NCBI RefSeq assembly: GCF_008831285.2
Contig: NC_045149.1
Location: 15,464,578 to 15,528,577 of the forward strand
Reading direction: 5' to 3'
DNA length: 64,000 bases
Origin: Nymphaea colorata
Lineage: Eukaryota > Streptophyta > Magnoliopsida > Nymphaeales > Nymphaeaceae
A program made the position numbers and the translations under genes. This document shows positions 62,271-64,000 of the stretch, in pieces. The notes below the pieces were generated by a model, which saw only the letters and a program-made list of their open reading frames with translations, made no database searches and was not told where the DNA came from. The first letter of the stretch is position 1. Each line of letters begins with the position of its first letter.

Positions 62271-64000
62271 CAGATCGGGGGCCGCGCCGCTCCGCTCCTC
62301 CTCCTCGGCTGAATACTCGCCGATGTTAGGCCTTCGTTGGCCGACGAGGGAAAACGCGACGAAAGGAAAAGAGCCGCCTCTTCTTTTTTCTCCTCGCCGA
62401 TCGGCGATTCTCCTACTCGCAACGGCGATATCGGAGCTTCCGCCGCCAGATTTCGGCTTCTCCGATCCATCCAGGTGGTTTCCCGATCAATTTGCTCGGG
62501 AACCTAGGGCTTGTAGATCGTTGACGCAAAACAAACGTCTGCCGAGGAATCAGTAGCACCAGAAAGGTGCATCCTCTTTCTTCTTTGATATTTTCCCTTT
62601 CAGTTGCTTGTTTAACTGCGGTTCGTCTGAACGGTGCACCGACACTTGGTTTCGTGAATTTTTGAAGTTTTCTCTTCTTTCTGACTTTCGGTGTTGATGG
62701 GATTTTCCTGCATTTGGATGTATTACGTTACTCTTCCTTGTCAGGTTCTTGTTGAGGGGGTTAGCTGATTCAATTGGAGCAATTGGAGTCCTTTCTTGGC
62801 CTTGGTTGCGTTTGTAGGGTTTTCTCTGGTTGCACACTACGCGCTTTACAGTGTGAGTTCTGCATCTTGGACGTGGTCTTATTTACTCAAGTTGATCTGT
62901 GGAAGTACTCACGGTTCTAGTACTCTTGTTTATGAATTTTTGGTGGGTGCATGTCAAGATGGATTAGGTTGGTGGATTTCATATCCGAGCTTTTTATTCG
63001 GAGCCTCCTGATGTAGTCACTGGACCGTCCTAAAACACAAACAGCTTTTTCCTATTTTAATTTGTTAAGAAAATAGTCCTAGTGGCTAGAGTCTATATAT
63101 ATGTTTCATAATTTCAGTGAATGGTGCGATTGGATAAACGCGATCTGAATGGTGTGTTCATGGTGCCTTATAAATGTGAGTAAGATCCTGTGGTATGAGA
63201 TATGGCAAACTTAGTCCTAGTATGTCCCTGTTATTTGTTGTTGTAGCCTCTGTTTTTACGTGTCTTCGTTGATGTGAATTTTAGTGGCGTGAGATGTACA
63301 GAGCTATATATAAGAGTAAAACTACGAAGGGATAGAATTATGTGATAGCAAAAACTACCCAGTTATATTAAGTAAACATTTGTGGTTGCTCTTGCTGGCC
63401 AGCATAATGTGGTGTTCCAAGATTACCTTCCAAAGTTTTCTTTTGTGACCATTAGTCAGTGTTTCTGGATTCTGATTCTTTTCCTGCTGCAATCATGATA
63501 AAAATGCTGTTTTTGACAAATGCTGTTCGGTTTCATGATTTTATATTTGCTCTCACGTTTATTTCAGACATGATGAAGCAGCAAAGTGCACCAAATTCTT
63601 GTGAAACTCATGTCCCTATTTTTGGTAACTTATCAGATTTTGTGAAAATGACTATGAAGGGCTTGAAAGCTTTGATCTTGTTATGCTTGAAGTAAGTCTT
63701 ACAACATGAACTGTGCAGTTTTGACTTGGCTGAATCCAGTACTGCTCTAAGCCGTTGTTTTATTGCAGGGATATCCTTGTGCTATCAAGCTTGTGGTGAT
63801 GAGGCCATTTTCTTCCCTGCCAAGTAATTACTTGAATTTCTTCTCATGAATTTTTATAAGATTTATCATGTCTTTTGATGGTTATAATTACGAAACAAAT
63901 TTTTTACGTGTGCTTGTTAAATTTACAGTTTATTCTTGGTCTTCTCTTGGTTTGTGTAATTTCTAAAAGTAGATTTTCATGCTTTACCACTGGTACACAG
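62271..64000 (+). other. Possible 5' part of an unidentified plus-strand gene
   Basis: GC- and CT-rich sequence at about 62270-62475, ending ATCCATCCAG|GTGG, looks like a first exon and leader. An ATG at 62323 opens a 77-codon frame. A later piece at about 63570-63691 is bounded by TTTATTTCAG and GTAAGTC and reads MMKQQSAPNSCETHVPIFGN onwards. A further acceptor-like TTTTATTGCAG precedes 63770. Joining these two pieces runs into a stop soon after, so the true reading frame is unclear. I recognise no family, and the gene, if real, continues past the window edge. Confidence 0.3.

Overview
The window is nuclear DNA of a land plant, most likely an angiosperm. It is AT-rich, the genes have many short exons with GT..AG introns, and it carries plant-specific families: a PLS-type PPR protein, a COP1-interacting CIP7-like protein, a plant B''-type PP2A subunit and a plant casein kinase 1-like (CKL) protein. 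I cannot name the species. No prokaryotic, organellar, CRISPR or tRNA features were seen.

Layout: 1-2150 (+) is the 3' part of ribosomal protein eL14, cut by the window edge. 3844-5826 (-) is an intronless E+-type PPR gene that looks like SLO1. 7315-19378 (-) is a 13-exon CIP7-like gene (1305 aa by my exon model) containing a 12-nt microexon. 19.4-28.5 kb is gene-poor. 28.55-29.03 kb holds a broken copy of the last exon of the next gene. 32331-41130 (-) is a 12-exon PP2A B'' subunit gene (540 aa). 43571-56423 (-) is a 14-exon CKL kinase gene (467 aa) whose 7.6-kb intron 5 is packed with transposon debris, including a decayed DUF659/hAT transposase on the opposite strand. 58.8-60.9 kb is a probable LTR remnant followed by a multiply frameshifted PPR pseudogene (+). 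62.3-64.0 kb looks like the start of a plus-strand gene that I cannot identify.

The genes are ordinary housekeeping or regulatory genes and do not form a pathway. The CIP7-like, B'' and CKL models were built by hand; in each, every exon joins in phase at canonical splice sites and the protein reads through conserved family blocks. The most interesting part is the non-coding fraction: a small hAT-type MITE family (terminal motif TGTCACAAAAAATG, 8-bp target duplications) with copies in introns of different genes, a second small inverted-repeat family with GC-rich ends containing GTGCGGC, a partial gene duplication, and a recurring pattern of short perfect tandem duplications. I found no convincing new multi-gene system.
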